Part shown: in pieces, positions 1 to 11,648 of the stretch
Layout of the letters: each line of letters starts with the position of its first letter
Numbering within the stretch: the first letter of the stretch is position 1
DNA from: Rhexocercosporidium sp. MPI-PUGE-AT-0058
Lineage: Eukaryota > Ascomycota > Leotiomycetes > Helotiales
Direction of reading: 5' to 3'
Assembly (NCBI GenBank): GCA_020746875.1
Contig: JAGTJL010000002.1
Coordinates: 992,001 to 1,056,000 of the forward strand
Length of the DNA: 64,000 bases
Made by a program: the position numbers and the translations under genes
The notes under the pieces: model-generated
Seen by the model: only the letters and a program-made list of their open reading frames with translations
Database searches by the model: none
What the model was told of the DNA's origin: nothing

Positions 1-135
1 GATGCAGAAAGGCGGCTTGGCTAAGACGTCGAACTTCTCGGTCGACCTCCGTTCCACGAGGGCGTGCTCTAGTTGGTCCAGCTTCGGCGCAAGTTGCCGA
101 AGTGCGCCATACCATATTGGGTAATCGCGACCTCA
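1..135 (-). pseudogene. Partial second DUF3435-like fragment at window edge
   Basis: Reading leftward, one frame gives GTEVDREVRRLSQ. This closely resembles GTEVEAEVRRLTA in the intact DUF3435 gene (about positions 1020-1075), and the DNA also matches there. So the window's first ~130 bases look like part of a second copy of that gene's C-terminal half, continuing off the left edge. I see no convincing start or upstream exons before about 150, so it may be a truncated duplicate. The region 150-389 between it and the intact gene shows nothing I can name beyond probable 3' flank. Confidence 0.4.
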
Positions 136-389
136 CTTCATCACTGGACAGCTGGAGATGGATAAGCAGATGGATGAGCAGGCAGATAGGAAAGTAGAGG
201 AGTTATCAGTGTATCAAGCAAGACAACCACTGCCTCGTCCTTTCCCTCTATTACTAGCAAGATACAACATTTGCATCACGATAGTAAGGTCTTGCCTCCA
301 AACATAGCATAAAGTAACTAGCAAGGTCAAAAAGAATCAAATCAGATAGGGATAGCAATTTGATGATCTAATATGAAATAGAACGCAGT

Positions 390-2979
390 CTATTTTGTCG
401 AACGCACAAACCTTGGTTCCCGGAGCTTGACGCTATGCACTGTCTCTACGTGGCCTTTGAAATGCTCTAAGTGTTGGAGAACAAGCCCCTGAGACTTGCA
501 GACTGGGTGATAACACTCTATCTGGGCGTGTGGATCTCTTCCTTTGAGGTGAATCCGTTCAACGTGATCCATCATCTTCGCAGGGCGGCAAAAAGAGCCT
601 ATCCGCTCCTCATAGCTCTTCGATTCGTCGCCAATACAAATTGGGCACTGGCTCTTGGCAAGGACAAGAGGGAATGGCTCGAGATCGGGTGATTCCTCCT
701 TGATGAGAGGTGGCTGCGGTAGGGCAACCCGGAGTCGATACCGTCGGGGCACTTCGCGGCGGCGGCAGAGGGCGACCATAAGACCAGCAGAGTGGATCCG
801 GCGCGCGACAATATCTTGTGGGGTGATATCCGCGACATGAGTGCAGATAAGTTCGGCCAGCTGCGCCCGTTCGGGAATCTGATGTTCAACCACAGGCTCG
901 ATATACTCATCCTCCTGCTGTCCACAGTTCTGCCTCTCAATATCTTCCAGCGGGCGACGGCGGAAGTAGTCGGCTCGGTACTCCTCAGAGATGATATTTC
1001 GCCGCCGAGTCCGGGCAGTACCGATCTCCGCGGTAAGACGCCGAACTTCCGCCTCGACCTCCGTGCCCTGGATCCTGTAAGCTCCAGCTTTTAGCTGAGC
1101 CCGTTGCTCCTCGAGATCGACGATACTGGGGTCTGGGGGAAGCGCTGCAAGAACGTCGTCCGGCACGTGAACTGGAGCGCGAGGATCACGCATGAGGCTC
1201 ATGTGAGTAAGCATGCGTAGGATGCCATCTGCAGATGGTCGCTCGAGGACAGCAGACAGGACGTCGAACGGCACCCTTTCATTGATGTAGGCTCCGTTAT
1301 ACACTGCCGAGTTCGGGTTGTGTCGCATAACCTGATCTCGAACCGCATCCGTGGCAGTACCTAGACACAGAGAAAAGGCTCCATTAGTAGAGTGGTCTAT
1401 ATTTGTCATGCCACTGAACACTTACGGTCAACGACATTGGCCGTCCCACGACGGAAGCAATAGCTGGTCAGCTTCTCCAGGAAGCCCGCCGCAAGCCCTA
1501 GGCGGTTCAAGCAGTCCCTGAATTGAGAGTAGGTGAGAGCGGGCGTCGGAGAGGTACCCACACCGTCAGCTGCCTTCTCATCCTGACGGAAAATTGGAGT
1601 CTTGAGCATTTCTTGCTTCCAGGATAGTGGTGTAGACACAACCGGGCCCCACACCTTGTGCTCAAAGACCCGTTCGGCCGTAGTCAGGCTCGGTGCCTCG
1701 AAGGCCTCATCTGCGATAACCAGGGAGACGAGGTGGGTGATCGGACAGAAGATTGGGTCGTCTACTTCAGTGAAGAAGAATATGGTGCTGCCATAGTTTG
1801 TCAGTTCGCTTTCGGAACACATATGGTAGAGAATGGGTTCGTTGACTCACGGCTTTGGGCGTCTCTTGGCTCCCTTGTGGTGGGCCAGCTTGACCTCCAT
1901 CGCAAGCAGATCCAGCTCTCCCGCTACAGGGTTCCGCACCACCAGGAGGCGGACGTCTTCGTAGCAGAGCGCGTCGAATTGTCTGAGTTCCGTTTCAACA
2001 TCGCTCATAGCAACATCGTCGTCAGAGCCATTACCATCATTCTCGGAGCCCAAGTCAGCAACAGCGCTATCGTGATCATCAAAGCCAAAGTCGGCATCAG
2101 CGCCAACTTCAGCATCTTCAAAGCCATTATCGTCCACATCTCCATCGCAGATATCATCGTCCTCAAGGCCAGGCCACCGCCGCATCTTCTTCTTCTTATT
2201 TGCGTCGACCAGCTCTGCGGGCCGGCATCCTGTGGCGAAGAGGAGAAGCAGGATCAGTGCGAACTGCACGCGATGTCGCTCCGTGGGGAAGGTAGAAGTG
2301 TCGCGTGCCCAGTGGTGGTTGAGCAGGAGCAACAGATCGTCCACACCAAGGACAGGCTTCTCCTTGACCGTGATATCGAGATCGTAGTCCCTTGTCAACG
2401 GACCGTACATGTACTAAATAATGTTAGTATACTTGAGTTACATTTAAGGATCGAAGACGGGTGCCCATACCGCGAGAGCTTCTTTGGCATCATTGGTGTC
2501 CATGTGGCGGCCGTTCTCTCGATTGAAGAGCATCTTGAACCGCAGATAATATTGGTGGATCGTACTCCTCTTCTTCACCCGATCAACCTCGCAGATGTGT
2601 ATGAGGAATGCTATCGTGGTCCCTTTAGAACAATTCAGGATTATCGTGCGCCAGGGTCGTCGCTTGGGTAGATGTGCACAGAACCTAGCTTCAAAGTCAG
2701 ACCAGCTACGTACTTCACGTCGTCGATCAAGTATTTGCTCTCTTACCTGCTGAACTTGTCGATGATGTCCTGGAGGTTGTCTTTCGTAGAATCAGCATAG
2801 TTGGCCTTGACGGTCGTCTCGTTGTGTTGGTCGATCAAGTTCTGGTAATATTCGGGAGCGCGTGGTTGCACCTTCGGTTTAGGACGACGACGTTCAACAC
2901 GATCCTTGAGGCGTGCGAGATTCGATAGTGAGGTTTGGGGCAACCGCAAATTGACTGTGGCAGACTTCCTAGCGACCAT
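390..2979 (-). CDS. DUF3435 (FluG-domain) tyrosine-recombinase-like protein with C-terminal zinc-finger region
   Basis: Five exons join in frame: 2979-2747, 2705-2471, 2413-1851, 1787-1426 and 1360-390. They sum to 2364 nt (787 aa). The four introns (41, 57, 63 and 65 bp) all have GT-AG ends, and the second has a TACTAAC branch site. The DUF3435 core runs from about residue 150 to 560. Visible motifs are TGCRPAE (near 219, candidate catalytic Arg), HHKGAKRRPKP, FTEVDDPIFCPITH, SYCFRRG (near 453, a Y-x-x-R pair) and AVRDQVMRH. The tail (about 703-787) has CPIC and paired His/Cys residues like degenerate C2H2 fingers. I chose the ATG at 2979 (context CACGATGG); an in-frame ATG at 3114 is possible. 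DUF3435 proteins include the 'captain' recombinases of Starship elements. This gene is not RIP-mutated and abuts RIP-degraded DNA upstream. That it is a captain is inference. Confidence 0.85.
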
Positions 2980-3354
2980 CGTGACGGCAGGAGGCTCGTT
3001 CAGTCTTGTGGTGCGGGAGCCGAGAGTAGAATGTTGTTGTGCAAGGTGCTGACTTGAGAGGTGGGAGAAGGGGGATGGGGATGGGGATAAGGAGGGTATA
3101 TATGTGAGCACCAACGATGGGCAGTGCCATGATGACCACCCAAGGCCCCCGAAAACGGGGGGTTATGAAGTCAGAAAACCGAGGACTGAGATCAGAGAGA
3201 TGGGAAGAGGTCGATGTTGGGTCGCTGCGAGGCATTAGCCGTCAGGCGCCTTGGGACGCGCCACACGTGATGGGTTGTGGAGGGGTTCGCACCCGCGTAA
3301 AACAGCGACCAAACCCGCCGAAAACAGCAGGTCCAACACCACAATCCCGCGTAA
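2980..3354 (-). promoter_or_regulatory. Upstream region of the DUF3435 gene and putative element edge
   Basis: This 375-bp stretch of normal composition separates the DUF3435 start from the RIP-degraded DNA. On the minus strand its outer end reads TTACGCGGGATTGTGG. The TTACGCGGG motif recurs at 3293-3301. Short inverted ends TTGTGGAGGGG (3275-3285) and ACCACAA (3338-3344) also lie here. The composition changes at the base next to the TTAC (3351-3354). Confidence 0.4.
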
Positions 3355-3757
3355 TTATATAATTAAAATAAGTCTTTGCTTAAGAAATTCGTATTATTTT
3401 TCCTAATAATTATATTTTTAATAATATTTTTAATAATTTCAGCTTAATTTACGATAAACTTATCCTCCTCGATAAGATCGCAAATAAACCAGGCTTTTTA
3501 AATCGTAATCTTTGCTTTTTTACTTAAAATAATATAAAAGCTATTTTTATTAAAGCGCACGTTACGCGTAATAATTATTCTGTCGAGACGTGGCATTTAT
3601 ATCCTATAAATATTAAAAGCGTGAAAACTTATAAAATATGTAATATACGCACGCGCAATTGTTTTAAACGCTTTCTTATCTTATTCTTTAGCTCTCTTTA
3701 TTATTAATAAATACGCTTTATAATTATATATATAAATCCTATTCCAGTTTAGTCTGA
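3355..3757 (-). pseudogene. Copia-0 pol relic, distal part
   Basis: This AT-rich segment reads on the minus strand as a RIP-degraded stretch of Ty1/Copia polyprotein, with NIYRIQMPRLDRIIITRNV and FNKNSFYIIL after treating TAA as mutated CAA. It is the region between integrase and reverse transcriptase. It continues in frame sense from the integrase relic at 16884, on the far side of the Gypsy-2 insertion, because both edges carry the target duplication AATCT (3758-3762 and 16879-16883). The relic stops abruptly at 3354, where the unmutated DUF3435 segment begins. Confidence 0.6.
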
Positions 3758-3762
3758 AATCT

Positions 3763-4020
3763 TGTGATAATAAGTGCACTTAAGAGCTTCTTAGCGAGTC
3801 AGGGAATCCAGGGGTTTAGAGGTAACTAAGTTATGCGGAGTCGGACTAGTACCGGAGGAGTTTCGGAGGAGCTTATATATATAAACTCATACTCTTTTTA
3901 CTCCTTCTTTCTTTTTTTATCTTCTTGTTTCCTTTATATTAAACTTATTAGCTCTCGATAGCCTTAACTAAAATATTATTATATACTTCTTATACCGCTT
4001 TCTTAATTAATATTATTATA
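3763..4020 (+). repeat. Gypsy-2 5' LTR (258 bp)
   Basis: It starts TGTGATAATAAG and ends TATTATTATA (a mutated form of a CA end). It aligns over its full length, with transitions only, to the interrupted 3' copy at 11164-11380 plus 16838-16878. Confidence 0.88.
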
Positions 4021-4099
4021 TTAAATAAGAAGATTACTTCCGCCGAAGACGGTTTTATAATACCTTATTAAAGATTTAATTATTAATATTTTAAAAAGT

Positions 4100-7000
4100 C
4101 AAGATTTTAGAAATCTCTTAATAATTAAGAATTAGGATTTAATTTAGCACTTCGCAATTAGTAACGCCTGGAGCAGTCTTTACTAATTACGCTTTAAATA
4201 ACCCCTTTCGTATAAAGGCCGCTATAAATAGATTTTGAGGAAGTGTTTTTATTATACCTAGAACTTTATTATTTAAATACAAAACCTTTCTTAAATCTGC
4301 CTCGAATTAAATATTATTTTTATTAAGACTTATTATATTTTAATTAATTACTGGAGAACTTATTAAATTAGGTCCTTTAATTGCTACGACCTCCTTAAGA
4401 GCGCTTTTTAATTCAGAAATACTTGCTGCCTTGCCTTTTAAAACTAGCGTCGTTACTTAAAAGAATAAAAGTAAAGCTCGGGACGATACGAATTATAATA
4501 ACCTTAACGTTTTAAAAGGACTCTTTTAAGCCGTTAATAATTAAACTAAGGATTAAGTAAATAAGTAAAGAGAATTTTAATTTAGCCTTATTAAAATTAA
4601 AGTTATGCTTGTAGCTTTTGCTATCTTTCGGCTTAATTTAATACGACTTAACGACGATCTTAAAGAAGATTTTATTCTTTTTAAACCTTCTGAACTATCT
4701 TAAAATCGCTTACGAACTTTTATTCCTTCTTTATTCTAATTAATGGAATTTAATAAAAGTTCGCTAGAAGGTTATGCCTTTCTTACTCCCGGAGCTTATT
4801 TAAGCTCGTTTCGGCTTCTTAAGATTTAATTAATAAAGAAAATTACTTTATTAAATAATAACTTAAATTCTTTATTTAAATAATAATATACTTTAATTTA
4901 AGACCGCTTAAAAATTAATATTAATCTTTATTTAACGAAAAGAGTTCGTCGTACTCTCGTTTAAGGATTAATTACCGGAACGGCACGATCTTACTTAGAA
5001 CTTTAATACTTTTCGGAAACTTATTCCTTTAAAACCGTTAAAGAGATAATTATATTTTTAGAATTTTACTTCTTAACCGGCTATAAAGCGGACGAGTTCC
5101 GGTTTACTTTTTATAATTTATATATAGACTTTTATTTTAAGAAGACTTTTGCTGAGTTTAAAGCAAGATTTCAGAGCGTTATTATTTAAAGTAGCGTCGC
5201 CAAGTCGGAATAATTCTTTTATATATAATAAAAACTCTCTTTTAAGTTATAAGACAAGACTTTTATTATTAAGTTAACTTAAGAGAATAATTATAATAAA
5301 ATAATTTCTTATTTTGTCTTATTAGACTCAGAGAACCGCCGAAATCGTATATTTAATTTAAATTTCATTTTAACTCGCATCCCGAATATGACTCGGAAGC
5401 CGTCCGGTTCGGGTTAGATTACTTCTTTCGCTCAGACGCTTATTTAAAGAATTACTTTCGCTTGTTAATTTTCTTTTACTTTATTTTAACGCTTTTTTAC
5501 TTTTTAATAATAGTTTACTTCCTTTTTACTGCGCTAAAGCTTTATATATTTAAGGCCTTAGACTTTTATAAGCGATAATTTAATTAAGTATTATAATTAC
5601 GGTAAATTTAATTATTATAAAAGCGATTACCCCGAGACTCTTAAGGTTTAATTCTTATTTAAAGGAATCGAGGAAGAAAGCGTAAAATTAAGAAAAAAGT
5701 AAAAGGAGTTATTAAAAGGATAAATAAAAGAAAACAAGGAGGCTTAAGGAAAGATTTCTTCTTAAGTTTACGTAAATATAATTTATTAAAGCTTAATTTA
5801 AATTTTTTTATAAAAAGAAAATAATTTTTAATCTTTTATATTATTAATATAAATAAATATAGCGTTATACTTTTCGCTTTAATAAACATTAAAATAAACA
5901 ATTACTTCTTTATAAATCGGACCTTTTCCGTGCGCTTTTTAGAGGCCTTAAAAGTAAAGATTCTATTTTTCTTTTATATTATCCTAATCCGTAGCTTTTA
6001 GAATTCCGTATAAAGCTACGCCTCTTATTATATACGTCTCTACTTAATAATAAACAATAGACGCGTATATAACTGCCTTTTTGTCGTACTTAACTTAGGA
6101 AATTAAAATATAATAATTAATATTAAATAAATAAAACGCTTTCGCGTTAAACTCGATTCGGTTAATAACTGTTTTATATAGCCTTCCGTATATTTACGAA
6201 CTCTTTACTGGACGAAAAAGCTAATTATATCGCTTTTTACTAAGGCTAAAGCAAGAATCACTAATTATTATTAGCTGGATACTAACCGACGTAATTTAAT
6301 TATAAATTAAATTAATCGGAGACGATAATATTACTAATTCGCTATTAATTATATATAAGTATCGACGTTACTAGAGAATTCCTTTAAAGAATAAGAGCTA
6401 GAAATAACTCCGGAACCTTTATTATTAAAGCCGGTCGGAAAACTAAAAGCAAGGAAGCTTTGTTTACGACCACGTTATTACCTAGAATTTATTATAATTC
6501 CGTAGAAAACTCCTTTTTTTATTTATAAAATTAACGTAAACGTATTTTATTTTAATATAAAAAGTAAGAATATTAAGTTTTTTATAATTAATATTTATAA
6601 AATAAATTAAGTTTTATAAAAAAGATATAAAGAAGAGGATTTGAATACTTTTTAAATCGTAGCTAAAAAGCTTTCGAAATAATATTAATTTTTTAAAAAA
6701 GTATTTTCTAAGACAGAATTAAACGTTTTATTATTTTATTAATATTATGATTATAAGATTTGATTAAAAGCTCTATTACTTAATTCTTATTCTCTTTTAT
6801 ATTATTAATTAATAAAGGAGTTAAAAGTATTAAAAGAATACTTTTTAAAGAACTTTAATAAAAGGTTTATCGAGATAAATTAAAGTCCTTTCGCTTCTTC
6901 CGTTCTTTTTATAAAGAAGAGCGATAGAAAGTTACGTTTTTGTATTAATTACCGTCGTTTAAATACGCTAACGCAGAAGGACTTATACTTTATACTAAGA

Positions 7001-9560
7001 ATCGACGAGCTCTTTTCTTACGTGTCGAAAGTTAAAGTATTTATTAAACTTAATATTTAAGTTATATTTAATCGTATCCGAATGGACCCCGAGTCGGAAG
7101 AGTATACGACCTTCTGCACTAAATATGGGACTTATAAATATAAAGTATTATCTTTTAGACTCTGTAACGGATTAAGCACGTATTAACGTTATATAAACGA
7201 CGTATTATTGGATTATTTAAACGATTTTTATATAATATATTTTGACGATATTTTGATTTATTTAGAATTAATAAAAGAGCATAAAGAATACGTTAAAATA
7301 GTTTTAAAACAGTTTATAAAAACTGGCTTATAAGTCGATATTAAGAAGTATGAATTCCACGTTATTTATATTAAATACTTAAGTTATATTATAATTATAA
7401 AAGGAATTGAAGCCGATTTAGAAAAAGTAAAGCTGTTACGGAATTAGAAATACTTAAAGATTATTATAATAATAAAGTCTTTCTTAGGTTTTTGCGGTTT
7501 TTATTAATAATTTATTCGTAATTTTAGACTTATCGCGAAGCTTTTCTTTACGCTTATCCGACTTATAATTCCTTAGAATTAGACGGAAGAATATAAAAAG
7601 GCTTTTAAAGAGTTACGGAATTAATTATTAATTATATAAAAGATTTATTATTTTAACCCCGACTTATTAACGCGACTAGAAACCGACGCTTTTAATAAAG
7701 TAATTATAAGCGTAGTTTCTTAATAATATATTAACGGATTATAGTACTCCTTAAGATTCTACTTTTACGTTTTAAATAATTATAAGTTTAATTAGGAAAT
7801 TCATAATAAAGAACTTTATGCGATTATAAGATCGTTTTATAAGTAGCGTCTTAAACTCATATTTATTCGGACTAGACTCGAAGTATATTCGGACTATTAA
7901 TCCTTAAAGTATTTTATAATAATAAAAGTCTTTATAAGTAAGTAAGCTCGATAAATAGAATTCTTATTTAATTTTAATTTTTAGATTATATATACGTTAA
8001 ATAAATAAAATCAAAAAGCTAATATTCTTAATTAAAGAAAGCAAGATTTAAAAGTCTAAGAGAAAATAAAGTTAAATAACTAATTTAAAATCTTACTTAC
8101 GCCTAATCGCCTTAACCTTAGAATTAATACGGAGTTAACGAATAAGTTTATAATTAACGTTATTTCTTTTTATTTTCTTTCTTCGGAAATAGAAGACGCT
8201 ATTAACGATTCGATTCTAAAGCTACTTAAAACCTTATTTAATTTTATTAAAAAGCTTTATTAAGATAACCGTAAGTCTTTTATAAAAGAATAAAAGTCTT
8301 TACTTAAAGATTATATAATAACGAACGGACTTTTATACTTTAAAAGCCGCTTATATATATAAAGGAATACCCCGTTATATATTAAATTAATTCGAGAGGC
8401 TTATAATTAGCCATTTATAGCGCATTTAAGTAAAAAGAAAACTTATTAGCTTTTTATTCTTAAGTATTATTAATTCGGAATAAGTTCGGATTATATTCGG
8501 TATATAAGAAATTATAAAACTTATTAATATTCTTATTCTAAATAAATTAAGTAATAAGGGTTCTTTTATCTTTTACTTATTCTCGTATACTTTATATAAT
8601 ACTTATATATAGATTATAAGGATTTTCTAAAGGATAAATACGGTTTTAATTAAATCTTAATATTTATTAACCGCCTCGGAAAGGATTCCGTTATAATTCT
8701 TTATTATTAAGATATTAACGCTCGTGGCATTACTTAATTATTTATTTAATAAATTTACCGATTTAGATATACTTTAGAGACGATTATATTTAATTATAGC
8801 GCTTAGTTTATTTTTTCCTTTTAGAAAGAATTCTGTCGTATTATTAGCGTTAAGATTAAGCTTTTTATAGCTTATTATAAGAAGACGGACGAATAAACGG
8901 AGATTATGAATTATTATATTAATTAAAAGCTCAGATTATTTGTTATTTATTATTAAGATAATTAAAATAAATTAATACTTTTAATTAATAGAGCTTAAAT
9001 ATCCTTGCCTTACGAATCTATTAATATAACTTTATATTAGTTTAAATTCGGCATAGAACTACGTAATAGCTGGGATTAAAAGACGCTTAAGGCTATTATT
9101 TTATTAAAAAAGCTTAATTACGCTAACGTAAAAAAGCTAATTTAACGTATAAAATAAGCGTAAAAAATTATTAAAGGAAATATATAAGCCGCTTAAGACC
9201 GTATAGCCCGCGTAACGGATTAAAAACGAAGGCTTATCGACTAGGAAGTCGGAAAAGAAGTCTTTTTATTAATTAAGAATCTTAAGAGCTATTATTTTAA
9301 TTATAAGCTTATAAATTAATAAAAGAGCTTCTTTAAGATTCTGGAGAAAGTAAGCTATTCTTATAAGTTAAAATTATTTATAAGTTCTTAAATACACGAC
9401 GTATTTATACCAGAACTCTTTTTTAAAGACTTAAAAGACCTTTTATTAAATTAAAAGACGCCGAAACCTCCTTTAGAAGTTATCGAGAGTTAAGAGGAAT
9501 AGGAAATTAAGGAAATCTTTAGTATTAAATTATATTATAACGTACTTAAATATTAAGTGA
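4100..9560 (+). pseudogene. Gypsy-2 gag-pol relic
   Basis: No open frame survives, but homology can be read through RIP stops. A CCHC zinc-knuckle relic lies at about 5591-5635 (YNYGKFNYYKSDYPE, with Cys codons turned to Tyr as expected for G-to-A). The RT spans about 6870-7400, with SSVLFIKKSDRKLRF, INYRRLNTLTQKDLY, MDPESEEYTTF and the active-site relic YFDDILIY near 7236-7260. A tether and RNase H region follows to about 8050, with SFLGFCGFY near 7480. Integrase-like sequence follows to about 9500. Gene order matches Ty3/Gypsy. It is non-functional. Confidence 0.8.
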
Positions 9561-9959
9561 AATAATTAAGCTATAACCCCGATTCATAATAATATAATGC
9601 CTCCGATTTAATAAGGTCGCTTTATAAATTAAAAGATTTTTATGCGGCGTATTTTAATAAACCGAGACTACCTCGGAACCTATTTAAATGACTTAAGGCT
9701 TAGGAATTAAAAGAAAACAATTATAATTACTTAAAAGATAATAGATTATAATTTCCTTTCGAGATAATAAAACGATAATATTAATTAATAATTATTTACT
9801 TTTTAATTTAAAGTATTAACGGGGTCTTACGACCGCACTTTAATAAGAACTTAATTACCGATTTTATTATAGATAGCTATTTTCGTATAAGGATTTAAAG
9901 AAAGTAACGGCCACGAAGGATTACCGAAATTAATTTAAAATAAGGCTTTTTAATCTTTA

Positions 9960-10761
9960 TTAAAAGGGTCTTCTTTTTCTCCTAATAAAAGCTTAGTTAG
10001 CTCGTTATTTGACCTTTTATAAGAAGGGCTAAACTTCTTTTTCTTTTTTTTCTTCTTAATAATAGTAGCAGCCGCCTTACGCTTAATATTATTACGACGT
10101 ATGCGGCGACGAGTTATACTTATATCCTTATTTTTATCTTCTTTTCTTTCCTTATTATTAATACTATTATTATAACGAGCTATTTTAATTATTAAAGTGG
10201 CGAAGACTTACGAGAACTCTAGTAAGGCTTTTAAGTATTAGATATTAATATTACTTATAATAAACTCAACGACTTATAATAACGTTATTTAATTACTTAA
10301 ATATAATATAGCGAAGAGCCCGAGTCTCTTTTAATACCGTAAACCCCAGCTCTTTTATAGTCTTAGGCGCTTCCGCGGTTGCCATAAGTAATACCTCGTC
10401 GATCGACGAGGCGGCAACTTAGACTTCCGTATTATCGGCAGCTATTAATAACGTATCGTACTCCGGGCTTATAAACTACGGAAGTTAAAAAAAAATCAAA
10501 AGTATTAATATCGGATTCTTTTCGGAAGTTTTTCGGACTTTAATTTACGGGGCGGCAAGATCCCTTCTGAGCTATATAATAAGCATATTTCTTCGAGCTA
10601 CTCTTGTCGAAGTAATAAGAGTAGCCCGGCTCTTTCGCTATCCGGCGCACGCAGCGCACGCAGTAGTTACGATAGGCCGCCGCTAAGGCTCCCGATAGAG
10701 TTAGAAGAGGCATTATTATAATCAGAATTCGGATTTTGTTATAAAAGTCACGGGATTTCAT
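9960..10761 (-). pseudogene. Gypsy-2 antisense accessory gene relic (Cys-module protein)
   Basis: Opposite in strand to pol, it starts 403 bp before the 3' LTR. Exon 1 (10761-10549) encodes NYCVRCVRRIAKEPGYSYYF and then KSSSKKYAYYIAQKGSCRP. A GT-AG intron (10476-10548, 73 bp, phase 0) joins it to an exon starting FISPEYDTLLIAADNTEV, then one TAA stop (probably mutated CAA), then VAASSIDEVLLMATAEA. Farther on, a very basic tail (TRRRIRRNNIKRKAAA and a Lys run) reaches about 9960. The N-terminus aligns with the Gypsy-1 antisense protein and with Copia-3 relics. Several Cys positions read Tyr, as RIP would cause. Function unknown; a zinc-binding fold is inferred from Cys spacing. Confidence 0.65.
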
Positions 10762-11163
10762 TTACTTATTATTATTTATTTATTTTAATTAATTATACGT
10801 ATTAGTAATTACATAACGTAAATCGATAATTTGGAATAACTTACGGAAAAGTGTATATTATTAAAAGAAGAAGAATTAATTCCTTAAAAAGTTTGACGTA
10901 TATATGCGCTAATATAAGTAAATAAATCGATGGCGCTAAGGCAGTATAATATAATAAGTAACGGACCAGATTCGGACGCTTATTTTATTAATTAAATAAA
11001 TAAAAACTCGCCTTCTTATAATATATTATTTATTATTATATAAGACCTCGCTTACGCTCGCGTAACCTCGCTTGACCTTAGATAAGAGCCCTTAGTACTG
11101 TAATAATACTAAACTATAATTAATTAAAGATTAAAGATAATCTCTTTTTTAAAAGAAGAGTAA
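10762..11163. other. Gypsy-2 3' untranslated region
   Basis: AT-rich, RIP-affected sequence between the start of the antisense gene relic and the 3' LTR. I see no ORF. It would hold the polypurine tract and perhaps the antisense promoter, but neither is recognisable. Confidence 0.4.
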
Positions 11164-11380
11164 TATAATAATAAATATACTTAAGAGCTTCTTAGCGAGT
11201 CAGGGAATCTAGAAGTTTAGAGGTAATTAAGTTATACGAAGTCGGACTAGTACCAGAAGGGTTTCGGAGGAGCTTATATATATAAACTCATACTCTTTTT
11301 ACTTCTTCTTTTCTTCTTTATTTTCTTATTTCCTTTATATTAAACTTATTAACTCTCGATAGCCTCAGCTAAAGTATTAC
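11164..11380 (+). repeat. Gypsy-2 3' LTR, first part (217 bp)
   Basis: Matches 3763-3979 and ends at ATTAC, the Gypsy-1 target site. It resumes at 16838-16878, giving 258 bp in all. Confidence 0.88.
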
Positions 11381-11582
11381 TGTCAGGAGTGGAATCTAGT
11401 ATGAGGAGGGTCGGGGGTTGTACGGAAGGTTTGCAGGCTTGGCACGGATCACGTGTTAATATCTTTATTTATTTACTTCGGAGGGGAGTAGAGAGGATTT
11501 AGAAGGCTAGAGATCAGTCTGAATTACAACTGATATACCCTGAACGTTTCGAATAGTAATTCCCTATCATTTGAACCTTACA
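11381..11582 (+). repeat. Gypsy-1 5' LTR (202 bp)
   Basis: Starts TGTCAGGAGT, ends CCTTACA. I found no difference from 16631-16832. An AT-rich TATA-like stretch (TTTATTTATTTA, 11464-11475) precedes the probable transcription start near 11500-11509. Confidence 0.95.
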
Positions 11583-11584
11583 TT

Positions 11585-11593
11585 CTGATCTCT
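11585..11593 (+). promoter_or_regulatory. Candidate self-priming primer-binding site
   Basis: CTGATCTCT, two bases after the 5' LTR, is the exact reverse complement of AGAGATCAG at 11509-11517 within the LTR, about 30-45 nt below the TATA-like stretch. In the Tf1/sushi group of fungal chromoviruses the mRNA 5' end folds back on the PBS to prime reverse transcription. This geometry fits that model. No tRNA match was recognised. Nine bases is a short match. Confidence 0.45.
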
Positions 11594-11648
11594 TTACCTA
11601 CACGGAGATAGTTCGTTACTTATTCGAAGCCTTCACGAAACAATTACG

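Noticed and set aside
1658..2671. Long plus-strand ORF of 337 codons
   Set aside because: It lies opposite exons of the DUF3435 gene and is a shadow of that coding sequence. The minus strand has the conserved motifs and splice sites.
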